A stretch of DNA of 64,000 nucleotides from Paenibacillus sp. PK3_47 (GCF_023520895.1 NZ_CP026029.1:4402001-4466000), one strand, 5' to 3'. Positions 1-9,365 are shown, counted from the first letter of the stretch. Translations and numbers: made by a program. Notes: generated by a model not told the origin, from the letters alone.

Positions 1-1
1 A

Positions 2-2767
2 GCGGGGGGAGCTTATCTGCCCATTGATCCGGACTATCCTGCGGAGCGGATCCGGTACATGCTTGAGCACAGCCGGACACAGCTGCTGCTGACGCACCGG
101 GCCGGAGATTTCACTACTGGCCATCCTTGTGAACAGCTCCGGATCACCGACCTGCTTGAACTCCCGGAGAGCGGCGGGTATGAAGCTGCATCTGCAGAAG
201 GAGGCCATCTTGCTTACGTTATCTATACCTCCGGGTCTACCGGTCAACCCAAAGGGGTCATGATCGAGCACAGGCAGGTTGTTAATTTTGCTGCCGGCAT
301 GGCGTCGCGGCTTGAGCTGGAGCGGTACTCCTCATTTCTATGTGTAACCACAGTCTCTTTCGATATCTTTGTGCTGGAGGCGATCGTTCCGCTGCTGTAT
401 GGAATGCAGGTCGTGCTTTCGGTCAAGGGAGAGGATATCGACGGCCGGAAACTGGCGCAGACGATGACAGCGAACAGCGTGGATATTATGCAGACGACGC
501 CGTCCCGTCTTCAGCTTCTTTTGAATGATGAAGCTTTTCGTACGGCTGCACGGCAGCTGAAGGTCATTTTATGCGGCGGGGAAGCATTGCCTGTGCAGAT
601 CGTCAGCAGACTCGCCGGGTTCCGGCAAATCCGGTTGTTCAATATGTACGGTCCGACAGAAACCACTGTATGGTCATTGGTTGCGGAAGTCGATATAAAC
701 GGTCCCATCCGGATCGGGCGGCCCATTCAGAATACTGAGGTCTTTATTTTGGATGAAAATGGGGCTCTGCTGCCGATTGGTGCAGTGGGCGAGCTGTGCA
801 TTGGCGGTCAGGGGTTAGCCAGAGGCTATCTGTTCAATGAGCCGGAAACCGGAAGCCGGTTTGTGCCCAGCCCCTTTGGGGAACGTGAAAAATTATACAA
901 AACAGGAGATATGGCCCGCTGGCACCATGACGGTACCCTTGAATTCTGCGGCAGAAAAGATAACCAGCTGAAAATCAGGGGATACCGGATCGAGCCGGGT
1001 GAAATCGAAGAACGTCTGCTTAAACTTGCCGGAATCACCGAGGTCAAGGTGGTGGATAAGGATGTTGCAGGCAACAAATTTTTGTGTGCATATTACGTGG
1101 CAGACCGCTCCTATACGCCGCAGACGCTGCGAAATGAAATGAAGAGCGTGTTGCCGGATTATATGGTTCCGGCCCATTTCATCCGGCTGGATTGTATGCC
1201 TTACACAGACAACGGCAAAACGAACCTGCGTATTCTGAAAGAACTGCCGTTCGAAGAACGCAGGGAGTGGGAGGCGCCGGACGGTGCGGATGAGGCGTTC
1301 CTGCTGGATGAGCTGAGAAACGCCCTGAATTTGTCCGAAATCGGGGTCACCGACCCGATCTTTGAGTTCGGAGCCAATTCGCTTAATATTATGCGGTTCG
1401 TCCAGCGGATCCAGAGCAGCTACGAGATTCAATATGAAGACATCGTCCAGTCACCAACCATACGGGAAATTGCTGCGAAAGCCGTTCCCCGGAAGAGAGG
1501 CATTGCAGAAGTAATGGCGTCTTATAACCGTACCGGTCCGGAGCAGATACCTGAGGAAATTCATTCCGGACTTTCCCGGTACCGGGCGGATTATCTTGAG
1601 ACCTACAAAGATATTTCTGCAGTAGACATTACCGGGCACAACAATATTTTGCTTACCGGTTCGACCGGCTATCTGGGCATCCATCTGCTGAGGGGACTTT
1701 TAGACGGTACTTCCTCAACCCTTACGCTGATTATCAGAGGGGCAGATGTCCTGGAGGCTGAGAATAGATTAAGCCGCTGTTATTTCTATTACTTTAGAAA
1801 GCCGCTGGAGCCCTTGTTCAGCCGTCTTAAGATCATCGCCGGGGACCTTACGGAGGACAATTTTGGAATGGAGCGGGAGGCTTACCGGCAGTTGGCTGAG
1901 AGTATCTCTTGTGTCATTAATTCGGCAGCGGATGTAAGTCACTACGGCCTGTACGAAACCTTCCGCAAAGCGAATGTTCAATCTGTAGCCCATCTTATTG
2001 AGTTCTGTTTGTCGGGCAGCAAAAAGGATTTGTACCATATCTCCACAACAAGTGTCGGCAACGGCTATCTGGAGGATAAGCAATATCAGCTGGTTACCGA
2101 AGAACAGGCATGTATAGGGCAGCAGGCCGAAAATTATTACGTCGCTTCCAAAGCGGAAGCGGAAAAACTGGTGTTACAGGCACGCGGACAGGGCATCAAC
2201 ACAACAATTTTCCGGGTAGGGAATCTGGTGTTCCAGTCTGCAACGGGAAGATGCCAGGAGAATGTAACCTCCAACGCGTTTTATCAAAGATTGCGGTCTT
2301 TTCTGGAGCTGGGCAGAATGCCTGACATTCGGGGGATGGACATGGAGCTATCCTATGTCGACAAGGTTAGTGAAGCGATTATGCGGCTGCTGTTCAGGCC
2401 AGCCCTGCACAACGAGATTTTTCACATCTGTAATCCGCACCTGCTGCCTTACAGCCAGTTTGCCGGGCTTGCCGCTGAAAACGGGTATGAGCTGCAAATG
2501 CTTGAGCCGGCAAAGTTTGCTGATTTTCTTGTAAACCATTATGAGGAAGCCAGATACCGCGAAGCCGTTGATGTGCTGCTGGTACATTTCAATCTGCTGG
2601 CCAGGCAGAAGAGCACACAGGTGGTTCTGTCATCAGAAAAGACGGTCTACATCCTCGAACGGCTGGGATTCTTGTGGGAGCCGGCCAATCCGGAGCATAT
2701 CCGGTTAATGCTTGAATTTGGCAGCGGGATCGGGTTCTTTCGTTCACCGGAGCTGATCAGCGGATAA
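2..2767 (+). CDS. Nonribosomal peptide synthetase, C-terminal part: A-PCP-reductase (5' end outside window)
   Basis: The reading frame is open from base 2, before any start codon, with the adenylation A2 motif (GGAYLPIDPDYP) at once, so the gene starts upstream. The A3 loop TSGSTGQPKG lies at about 227-256, YGPTET at about 650, and the A10 lysine motif NGKTNLRIL near 1210. The carrier domain follows, with phosphopantetheine Ser in GANSL (Ser codon 1379-1381; usual motif GGHSL). From about 1640 there is a thioester-reductase domain with the NAD(P) loop TGSTGYLG and a YxxxK motif (YVASK), as in Lys2 or myxochelin-type terminal reductases. This domain releases the peptide as aldehyde or alcohol instead of hydrolysing it. 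My reading of the Stachelhaus positions is D-I-L-Q-I-C-M-V-W-K, closest to glycine-type codes (inference). It heads the packed gene set to 7890. The start and any upstream modules cannot be seen. Confidence 0.93.
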   Translation, partial: AGGAYLPIDPDYPAERIRYMLEHSRTQLLLTHRAGDFTTGHPCEQLRITDLLELPESGGYEAASAEGGHLAYVIYTSGSTGQPKGVMIEHRQVVNFAAGMASRLELERYSSFLCVTTVSFDIFVLEAIVPLLYGMQVVLSVKGEDIDGRKLAQTMTANSVDIMQTTPSRLQLLLNDEAFRTAARQLKVILCGGEALPVQIVSRLAGFRQIRLFNMYGPTETTVWSLVAEVDINGPIRIGRPIQNTEVFILDENGALLPIGAVGELCIGGQGLARGYLFNEPETGSRFVPSPFGEREKLYKTGDMARWHHDGTLEFCGRKDNQLKIRGYRIEPGEIEERLLKLAGITEVKVVDKDVAGNKFLCAYYVADRSYTPQTLRNEMKSVLPDYMVPAHFIRLDCMPYTDNGKTNLRILKELPFEERREWEAPDGADEAFLLDELRNALNLSEIGVTDPIFEFGANSLNIMRFVQRIQSSYEIQYEDIVQSPTIREIAAKAVPRKRGIAEVMASYNRTGPEQIPEEIHSGLSRYRADYLETYKDISAVDITGHNNILLTGSTGYLGIHLLRGLLDGTSSTLTLIIRGADVLEAENRLSRCYFYYFRKPLEPLFSRLKIIAGDLTEDNFGMEREAYRQLAESISCVINSAADVSHYGLYETFRKANVQSVAHLIEFCLSGSKKDLYHISTTSVGNGYLEDKQYQLVTEEQACIGQQAENYYVASKAEAEKLVLQARGQGINTTIFRVGNLVFQSATGRCQENVTSNAFYQRLRSFLELGRMPDIRGMDMELSYVDKVSEAIMRLLFRPALHNEIFHICNPHLLPYSQFAGLAAENGYELQMLEPAKFADFLVNHYEEARYREAVDVLLVHFNLLARQKSTQVVLSSEKTVYILERLGFLWEPANPEHIRLMLEFGSGIGFFRSPELISG

Positions 2768-2800
2768 GCCGGCATGGCGGGAAAATTGAAGGAGGATGGC

Positions 2801-3400
2801 ATGATTGATGTATTGCTGAAGGTGTTGAATCTCCAGGCCGCATCCGCGAAAAACAAGCCGGACAGGGTAATCCGCGAGCTGGCCCTGCAGCCGGGGGAAT
2901 CTGTTGCGGACATCGGTGCAGGGGGAGGATATTATGCGCTCCGGTTCGCCAGGGAAGTAGGACATACCGGTGCAGTAACCGCCGTTGATATTGAGCAGGA
3001 GTATCTGGAATTTATAGCCAAATCCGCACGCAAGCGGGGGCTGCGTAATCTCGGTACACAGCTTGCCCGGGGCGGAGGCCTGGAGCTTCCGGACCAGTCC
3101 TTCAACTTGATCTTTCTGAGAAATGTGTTTCATGATTTCAGAGACCCGCAGCGTTATTTTTCAAAGCTCAAGAAATCCCTGAAGCCTGGAGGCAGAGTTG
3201 CAGTCATTGATTTCAAGTATAAGCCGTTTACTAAAGAAGGCATGTTCGGGCATTACTCGGACGAAACCAGAATTGTACATGTGATGAAGTCATGCGGTTT
3301 TACGCACAGCAGAACATTTGATTTTTTGCCCAGCCAATCTTTCAATATCTTTTTGAATGATTCACAACAAAAACCGGGGGGAACAAATGATGTTTACTAA
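2801..3400 (+). CDS. Class I SAM-dependent methyltransferase
   Basis: About 199 residues. SAM motif I (VADIGAGGGYYALRFA) lies near residue 40, an acidic end of strand 2 (TAVDIEQEYLE) follows, then a motif IV/post-motif region (FNLIFLRNVFHDF) and KPGGRVAVIDFKY. This is the UbiE/Methyltransf_11 layout. An upstream in-frame ATG exists at 2774, but ATG 2801 has GAAGGAGG about five bases ahead of it and is preferred. It begins 33 bases after the NRPS stop and its end overlaps the exporter gene by 14 bases, so it is in the same operon. The likely role is methylating the NRPS product or, less likely, a self-resistance target. The substrate cannot be read from the sequence. Confidence 0.85.
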   Translation: MIDVLLKVLNLQAASAKNKPDRVIRELALQPGESVADIGAGGGYYALRFAREVGHTGAVTAVDIEQEYLEFIAKSARKRGLRNLGTQLARGGGLELPDQSFNLIFLRNVFHDFRDPQRYFSKLKKSLKPGGRVAVIDFKYKPFTKEGMFGHYSDETRIVHVMKSCGFTHSRTFDFLPSQSFNIFLNDSQQKPGGTNDVY

Positions 3401-5822
3401 AATCAGCAATTTTATTACAAAAAGCAGGTGGCTCATCCTGGTGTTCTGGATAGGCATAGCAGTCGTAATGAGCAGTATCTCCCCTAATCTGTCCGAGGAA
3501 GCGACAAAGAGCCAGCAGACGGCCAACAGCCAGTCAAATGAAGAGGCGCAGAAGGCAGCCCGCCTGATGTCCGGGGAATTTCCCGAATATAACCAGAACG
3601 TTACCAATTCTGTAACCATCGCCCTTCACAGAGAAGGGGGACTGCAGGAAGAGGACAAGAAGTATGCCCGGGAGCTGGAGCAATATTTAAACAGCAAGCG
3701 TGAAGAGCTCAAGCTTACGGCCGTTTCTTCGCCCTTCACGAATGAAGCCTTGTCCTTAACCCAGGTAAGTAAAGATCAGGAAGCTGCCGTCATCCAGCTA
3801 AATATTGATATAACCGATGCCAAGCAAGACAATGCCAAGTGGCTTGAGGAAAGCAATGAAATCATGCCAAAACTGAGAGATTATCTCTCGGCTGACAGCG
3901 GACAGCGGGGTTCGGCACCGGCAGTGCCCGGGGAGCTGGATGTTCATCTGACCAACGGAAATGCCATGCTTCAGGAGATTATGGCGACACAGTCCAAAAG
4001 CCTGGCGCTGATGCTCATGCTGACACTTGTGCTGGTGCTGGTCGTCCTCCTTATCATTTACCGCTCTCCGGTTGCGGCGCTGCTGCCGATTCTCGGTGTA
4101 GTGTTTGCACTAATTATTTCCCAGAGCCTTATTGCTTTTGCCGCCAAAGCGGGCCTGACCGTTACACCCAGCATACTGGAATTTTTGATCGTCATTCTGT
4201 TCGGCGCCGGCACAGATTATTGCATGCTGATTGTCTCCCGGTTCAAAGAGGGGCTCTTAAAGGGAATGGATGCCAAAGAGGCGCTCCGAATCGCGATCCC
4301 GACCGCAGGAGAGGCCATTATATCCAGCGGCTTTGCTGTAATTGTTGCCTTTGCCATCATGGGATTTGCCAACAGCTTTGCTTTCAAGGCTCTCGGGCCC
4401 GGTGTGGCGATTGCCGTATTCGTCGAACTGCTTGTGGTAATGACCCTGATTCCCGCTATTCTCTCGCTGCTTGGTGAAAAAGTATTCTGGCCTTTCCTGC
4501 CTTCGAAGAAGCTTGCCAAGCAGCATCAGACAGGGGTCAGCCGTTCGAAAGAAGGGATATGGGACCGGATTTCCGGGTCTGTCGTCAAGAAGCCGAACAG
4601 ATATATTGCTGTAATTCTGATTATCATGCTTCCGTTCATCCTGCTGCTGACCCGTTTTGAGTATGATAACGACGAGCTGGCTGCCCAGCTGCCGCATAAT
4701 ACGGAGTCCTACCGCGGGATTCAAATCATCGCTGACCATTTCGGCAAAGGTGAAGGACAGCAGAATGCTGCCACTGTCATCCTTAAATCAGATCAGGATC
4801 TCTGGAGCGCCGGCAATCTCTCGCTCATTGAAGACCTGGCCGGCAATCTTTCCGGGGCTGAAGGAGTCAAGCAGGTCATTACTGCCACACGTCCGACCGG
4901 AGAGGTTTTGACACCTGCCCTGATTGGCAGCCTGTCCGGACAACCAGCAGAAGGACAGGGGGGAGATACGGCCCAGGCAGACGGCAAAGAGAGTATTTTC
5001 AAACTCCAGACGGATTTCCTTGCCCAGGCCCCGGCCATTAAGGATTTTATGAAAGGCTATATTTCCTCCGGCGGCAACAGCATTATTCTGAATGTTGTTC
5101 TCGAGGAAGGACCGTATACAAGCGGATCGATGGATGCTATTTCCGAAATCCGCAGCATTCTCGGAAGCTCGCTGGAGAGTACCGGATTAAGCGGTGCGAC
5201 CGCATATGTCGGGGGGCCGACCGCGACCATCAAGGATTTTCTGGATACGCAGCGAAGTGATTTTACCTTCATCATTCTGATTATCGTCGGAGCTATCTAT
5301 GTCATTCTGGCCGTCCTGCTGCGGAGCCTCATAGCCCCGCTTTATATGATCGCTACCATTATTTTAAGCTTTGCCACATCGATCGGAATTGCCTATGCAA
5401 CTTTCCGCTATTTGTTTGGCTATGACGGCCTGGTGTCGACCGTTCCGATCTACGGGTTCGTCATACTGGTTGCACTGGGAGTGGATTATAACATCTTCCT
5501 GATGTCAAAAATCAAAGAGGAGCATCAAAACGGTAAAACCACCGTTGAAGCCATCCGCAGCGGCCTGTCCACCACAGGCGTTATCATTACTTCCTGCGGA
5601 ATTATCATGGCCGGAACCTTTGCCGCGTTCCTCATCTCTCCTATGCGCGCCTTTTTGGAATTGGGGTTTGCCATTGTGGTCGGACTGCTGCTCGACACCT
5701 TTGTCATACGTACCCTGCTGGTTCCGGCTATCGCGGTGAAGTTTGGTGAAATGAACTGGTGGCCCAGAAAAACAGCGAAAGTGATTGCGCAGCCAAAGCC
5801 CAAAGCCAAGCATGTCCAATGA
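3387..5822 (+). CDS. MMPL/RND-family membrane transporter
   Basis: 811 residues with the twofold MMPL architecture: one N-terminal membrane helix, a large extracytoplasmic loop, a block of helices (about residues 205-370), then a second loop and helix block. The two proton-relay-type motifs are present: GTDYCMLIVSRFKE (Asp277) and GVDYNIFLMSKIKEE (Asp700). Start ATG 3387 follows GGGGGGAAC; a further ATG lies at 3390. It overlaps the methyltransferase end by 14 bases and is followed after 12 bases by an MFS gene. In this context it is most likely the exporter of the NRPS product, or immunity by efflux. Bacillus YdgH and actinobacterial MmpL proteins are the family models. Substrate unknown. 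Confidence 0.9.
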   Translation: MMFTKISNFITKSRWLILVFWIGIAVVMSSISPNLSEEATKSQQTANSQSNEEAQKAARLMSGEFPEYNQNVTNSVTIALHREGGLQEEDKKYARELEQYLNSKREELKLTAVSSPFTNEALSLTQVSKDQEAAVIQLNIDITDAKQDNAKWLEESNEIMPKLRDYLSADSGQRGSAPAVPGELDVHLTNGNAMLQEIMATQSKSLALMLMLTLVLVLVVLLIIYRSPVAALLPILGVVFALIISQSLIAFAAKAGLTVTPSILEFLIVILFGAGTDYCMLIVSRFKEGLLKGMDAKEALRIAIPTAGEAIISSGFAVIVAFAIMGFANSFAFKALGPGVAIAVFVELLVVMTLIPAILSLLGEKVFWPFLPSKKLAKQHQTGVSRSKEGIWDRISGSVVKKPNRYIAVILIIMLPFILLLTRFEYDNDELAAQLPHNTESYRGIQIIADHFGKGEGQQNAATVILKSDQDLWSAGNLSLIEDLAGNLSGAEGVKQVITATRPTGEVLTPALIGSLSGQPAEGQGGDTAQADGKESIFKLQTDFLAQAPAIKDFMKGYISSGGNSIILNVVLEEGPYTSGSMDAISEIRSILGSSLESTGLSGATAYVGGPTATIKDFLDTQRSDFTFIILIIVGAIYVILAVLLRSLIAPLYMIATIILSFATSIGIAYATFRYLFGYDGLVSTVPIYGFVILVALGVDYNIFLMSKIKEEHQNGKTTVEAIRSGLSTTGVIITSCGIIMAGTFAAFLISPMRAFLELGFAIVVGLLLDTFVIRTLLVPAIAVKFGEMNWWPRKTAKVIAQPKPKAKHVQ

Positions 5823-5834
5823 GGAGGAAGTACA

Positions 5835-7103
5835 ATGAATGCTTCTGTTCTGAAGAACAAAAATTTTCTGTTTCTTATTCTGGCCAAACTCATCTCCAGC
5901 ATCGGAACCTTTGTTCAGAGCACTGCCTTTGCCCTGTACGTCATTGACCAGACGCATTCCAGCCTGCTTTTTGCTTCTGTACTTATGGCTACGCTGATTC
6001 CAAGAGGACTCCTGAGCCCGGTATGCGGCGTCATCATTGACTGGATGAACAGAAAGAGACTGCTCATTACGCTGGATATTATTAGCGGCGCCATTCTGGT
6101 CGCTGTGGTGGTGATTCTGAACGGCGGGGATATCGGGCTGCCGCTTATTTATTGTATTGCAGTACTGCTCGGGATTGTCTCCGCTTTTGATGAGCCGATT
6201 GTAATGACCGTTATTCCTTCCATTGTGGATAAAGAAGGGCTGGAATCCGCCAATGCCCTGAACATGGTTACCTTGTCGCTTGGGAATATCCTGGGTCCAA
6301 TTCTCGGCGTTCTGCTCTATGGCATGTTTGGCATTCATGTGATCCTGCTGGTGAACGGGGCGAGCTTTCTGCTCGCCGCTCTGCTGCAAAGCTTCATGAA
6401 TATCCCTGTGGAGAATACATCCGATGAGAAACGGTCATTCGGCAAGTTCCGCAGCGATTTTGTGGAGGGACTGCGGTATTTATGGGGCAACAGCCGCATG
6501 AAAACGATCATTATCTGTATTATCATCCAAAATTGTTTTTTCAACGGCGCGACCCAGGTCGGGATTCCGTTTGTGGCCAGAGAGCAGCTTAAAGTATCCA
6601 ACGCACAGTTTTCTCTTATCGAGATTTGCGTTATTGTCGGCGTGGTTCTGGGCATTGCCTTTTCGGGTGTCATTAAAAAGAACAAGACAACAGACCAATT
6701 GTTCGTGAGGATGCTGAGCTATATTGGAGTCGCCTTCCTGTGCATCGGACTGGTCGTCTTCGGCTGGATTTCCAGCAGCCAAATCAACTTTTATCTGATT
6801 CTTTGCTTCTACCTGATCTTGGGGATTACCTCCATTAACGTATCGGTCTCCTTTCAGGCGGAGCTGCAGCGGGAAGTGGATAATAAGCTGCTGGGGAGAA
6901 TCTCTTCTGTCGTATTGGCACTGATTATGGCTTCTGTACCTGTCGGTCAGGGACTCTACGGCTGGATGTTTGAAACCTTCCCTTCCGAGGTTCCTTTCCT
7001 GATATCCGCTTTTGTCATTCTGCTTATTGCGGCATCCTATCGTACCCGTGTCAAGAAGGGCACAACCATTCAAAGGGGGACTATTCATGAAACTTCACTT
7101 TAA
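5835..7103 (+). CDS. MFS transporter (EntS-like, 12 TM)
   Basis: 422 residues, very hydrophobic, with the MFS loop 2-3 signature degenerate around RGLLSPVCGVIIDWMNRKR and a central cytoplasmic loop near residue 200 (ENTSDEKRSFGKFRSDF). The layout fits the MFS_3/EntS group that exports siderophores and macrolides. ATG 5835 is preceded by GAGGAGGAAGT. It is the second exporter in this operon and its 3' end overlaps the hydrolase start (7087) by 17 bases, so translation is likely coupled. Export of the peptide product or an intermediate is inferred from context. Confidence 0.87.
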   Translation: MNASVLKNKNFLFLILAKLISSIGTFVQSTAFALYVIDQTHSSLLFASVLMATLIPRGLLSPVCGVIIDWMNRKRLLITLDIISGAILVAVVVILNGGDIGLPLIYCIAVLLGIVSAFDEPIVMTVIPSIVDKEGLESANALNMVTLSLGNILGPILGVLLYGMFGIHVILLVNGASFLLAALLQSFMNIPVENTSDEKRSFGKFRSDFVEGLRYLWGNSRMKTIIICIIIQNCFFNGATQVGIPFVAREQLKVSNAQFSLIEICVIVGVVLGIAFSGVIKKNKTTDQLFVRMLSYIGVAFLCIGLVVFGWISSSQINFYLILCFYLILGITSINVSVSFQAELQREVDNKLLGRISSVVLALIMASVPVGQGLYGWMFETFPSEVPFLISAFVILLIAASYRTRVKKGTTIQRGTIHETSL

Positions 7104-7890
7104 GGAGTCCGGCAATCGACATGCGGAGACGGTTGTTTTTATTCACGCCTGTGCGGTAGGCAGCTGGACATGGTATGCCCAGCTGGATGCGTTCAAGGAT
7201 TATCACTGCATCACGGTGGATCTGCCCGAGCACGGAAGGGATCACCATGATCAGAAGTTTACCATCGCGGCAGCCGCCGAAGGAGTTGCAGAGATCATCA
7301 GGCTTCATGCAAACGGAGGCAAGGCCTGTCTGATTGGGCATGAGGTCGGGTCCAAAATCGCCCTGGAAGTGATGAAAAGAAATGAAAAGCTGGTCAGCCG
7401 GGCAGTCATCTCCAGTGTAGTGCTGCGCAATGGTGCGGAAGCCAAGATGCACAAAGTTCTGCCCCGCAGTGTGATCGTTGGGGTGTTTCTGCTCAAAAAG
7501 CTGGCACTTAAAACTAAAGGCTTCCAGCGGATCTCGGCCAGGGCTTACGGGGTAATGGAACCGGAGTATGCGGAGGTTTTCGTGGAAGAGGCCAAGAATC
7601 ACTCCGCGGACTGGCTGGTCCGCATTATACAGGAAGGTTATCTGACACCAGTGAATTTGAACGGACTGGAGAAGAACCAGACGCCGACGTTAATTCTGGT
7701 AGGGGAGAAGGAACCTGAACAAATCCGGGGTTCGGCCGATGACCTCTACCAGCTGCTGCCTAACCGGGTGAAGACGGTCATTAAAGATGGCCTGCATTCC
7801 CACCCGAGACTGCAGCGCGCCCAGTTTAACCAGGCTGTACTGGAGTGGCTGCATGCTGAACAACGTGATCATACATTGAGAATCATTTAG
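7087..7890 (+). CDS. Alpha/beta-hydrolase-fold protein lacking the nucleophile serine
   Basis: 267 residues from ATG 7087 (RBS AAAGGGGG; the frame is open further upstream but that lies inside the MFS gene). The fold is clear: FIHACAVGSWTWYAQLDAF (oxyanion region, HG replaced by HA), a CITVDLPEHG strand, and a nucleophile elbow LIGHEVGSKIALEV. The elbow residue that should be Ser is Glu86 (codon 7342-7344), so the canonical GxSxG is GHEVG. The acid position reads GEKEPE rather than GEKDP; a C-terminal His (LHSHP) is present. It therefore probably is not a classical serine esterase or thioesterase; it may bind a ligand or act by another mechanism, as some cofactor-free fold members do. It is the last gene of the NRPS operon. 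Confidence 0.85.
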   Translation: MKLHFKESGNRHAETVVFIHACAVGSWTWYAQLDAFKDYHCITVDLPEHGRDHHDQKFTIAAAAEGVAEIIRLHANGGKACLIGHEVGSKIALEVMKRNEKLVSRAVISSVVLRNGAEAKMHKVLPRSVIVGVFLLKKLALKTKGFQRISARAYGVMEPEYAEVFVEEAKNHSADWLVRIIQEGYLTPVNLNGLEKNQTPTLILVGEKEPEQIRGSADDLYQLLPNRVKTVIKDGLHSHPRLQRAQFNQAVLEWLHAEQRDHTLRII

Positions 7891-7945
7891 GACAGAATGC
7901 AGCCCCGGTTTCCCGCTGCATGGCAAAGCGCAGGCAGCAGGCAAG

Positions 7946-7977
7946 ACCCCCCGTCCCTTGGAGCGGGGGTTTATTGT
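7946..7977. terminator. Terminator between convergent genes
   Basis: Stem ACCCCC / GGGGGT (7946-7951 and 7965-7970) is followed by TTTATTGTATTTT on the plus strand. It ends the NRPS-export operon and lies 35 bases from the stop of the convergent hydrolase gene. Confidence 0.7.
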
Positions 7978-8011
7978 ATTTTAACCGAACGATCCAAACC
8001 ATCAGACCTCT

Positions 8012-9202
8012 TTAACGAGGGGCAGCAAAAGTTCGGGGAACCGCCGAAAAAATACGTACAGTAAGTCCGCCTGTGAACCCTTCCAGCGCAGCAGTCAAAT
8101 CTTCGTGATTCAGAAAAGCAAGCGCCTTACTGTCCGTATCTACAGCAGGCTTCCATTCCCCGTTAACATTCTGGTTGACGATATGTATCCGGCACGCCTC
8201 ACCCGAATAATCCGTACCTTCCAAGGTGTAAGCTGCCCTGATATTGACTAGCTGATTATCTGTATGATCCTGCACATCTTCTGCGCCGGGTACAATATGG
8301 CCCTTAAAAAAGGGGCTGTCGCTGGTCCCCGTGAAAAAAATGGCCGTCTGCCTGTGCGGACCTTCCTCTTTCCGGATCTCCTGTCCTGTTATTTGGACAT
8401 CTATAGTTAAAATTTCCATTTCCTTTTTGCCAAGCAAAAACTGCTGTATCGATACCATGGCACTTTCTCTCTGTTTACCGGAAAAGGAATGACCCATTTC
8501 CTGAACCAGCAGAAGCTGGCATTGACCTGGTGCGTAGGATTCGTGAGCTTTAACAGAATACCTGTAATCTACGACCTGATCATCTGTGCCGTGTATCAGC
8601 AGCACGGGGCCTGTGTAGGGAGTGATCTCTTCAAACGGGTTCATGCCAACAACAGTCTCATGGAACCTTTTGCCGATCTGCATGTGTCCGCAGTCGATGA
8701 CCGCCGGGACGTTATTAACGTCATATGAGGAGCCGCCCAATGCACCCTTGCGGGCATCATCCGGGATGCAGAGCGCGGGGTAGAGGAGAATTAATGCTTC
8801 AACTTCACTTGGGCGCTGTGCTGCAGTCAAGGCCGCAACAAATCCGCCTTGGCTGAAGCCCATCAGCGTCACTTGGTCTGCATCAACGTTAGATGAAGTT
8901 TTAACATAATCCATGACAGCCTTTAAATCCCCGCATTCCGATTGCACCGTCATAGCAGTTGTGGCCCCGTCACTTTTACCTTCCCCATGTGCACTTCCGC
9001 CGCAGAAATCAAAACAATACGCCGCATAACCCCAGGAGGCAAAGAGCCGGCAATCTGCAAAAACGTCCTTGGAATTCCCGCCAAATCCATGGCTGACAAT
9101 GATGGCCGGAAGGCGATCGCCTTCCGGTACAAACGCTGTCCCGTGAATCGTCAGCCCGTCTCTTTTACAGCTGAAATCACGTTCAATAATGTTTGTATGC
9201 AC
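8012..9202 (-). CDS. Alpha/beta hydrolase (cinnamoyl-esterase type) fused to a DUF3237-like domain
   Basis: 396 residues from GTG 9202, with AAAGGA about 11 bases upstream. Residues 1-258 form a complete serine hydrolase: HGFGG oxyanion region, nucleophile Ser117 in GFSQGG, acid in HGTDD (Asp207 or 208) and His238 in MGHSF. This part resembles peptidase_S9/feruloyl-esterase-like hydrolases. Residues about 262-390 (EILTIDVQITGQ ... YTLEGTDYSGEACRIHIVNQN ... GLTVRIFSAVP) look like a DUF3237 beta-barrel domain, known mostly as a stand-alone protein. It is monocistronic and convergent with the NRPS operon. It could remove acyl or feruloyl groups from plant material, but nothing in the neighbourhood proves this. 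Confidence 0.85.
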   Translation of the reverse strand: MHTNIIERDFSCKRDGLTIHGTAFVPEGDRLPAIIVSHGFGGNSKDVFADCRLFASWGYAAYCFDFCGGSAHGEGKSDGATTAMTVQSECGDLKAVMDYVKTSSNVDADQVTLMGFSQGGFVAALTAAQRPSEVEALILLYPALCIPDDARKGALGGSSYDVNNVPAVIDCGHMQIGKRFHETVVGMNPFEEITPYTGPVLLIHGTDDQVVDYRYSVKAHESYAPGQCQLLLVQEMGHSFSGKQRESAMVSIQQFLLGKKEMEILTIDVQITGQEIRKEEGPHRQTAIFFTGTSDSPFFKGHIVPGAEDVQDHTDNQLVNIRAAYTLEGTDYSGEACRIHIVNQNVNGEWKPAVDTDSKALAFLNHEDLTAALEGFTGGLTVRIFSAVPRTFAAPR

Positions 9203-9239
9203 GTAATCACAGTCCTTTCAATTTTATTAATGCGCTTTC

Positions 9240-9268
9240 ATTATAGCGTAATCAGCGGTATAACAAAA
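9240..9268 (-). promoter_or_regulatory. Putative sigma-A promoter of the hydrolase-DUF3237 gene
   Basis: On the minus strand TATAAT (9240-9245) is preceded by TTTTGT at 17 bases, or TTGTTA at 15 bases. It lies about 38 bases upstream of the GTG start. Confidence 0.5.
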
Positions 9269-9365
9269 AATATTCATATCGCCAACACCAGCTTATTCAT
9301 GTATTATCGTTTCTGTCAGAACAGACATCCATCCTATTATTCTCAGCATAGAGAGGAAGATCACA

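Noticed and set aside
5505..6389. Long minus-strand frame of 294 codons
   Set aside because: Shadow of the MMPL and MFS genes, with His/Gln/Asn-rich nonsense composition and no RBS.
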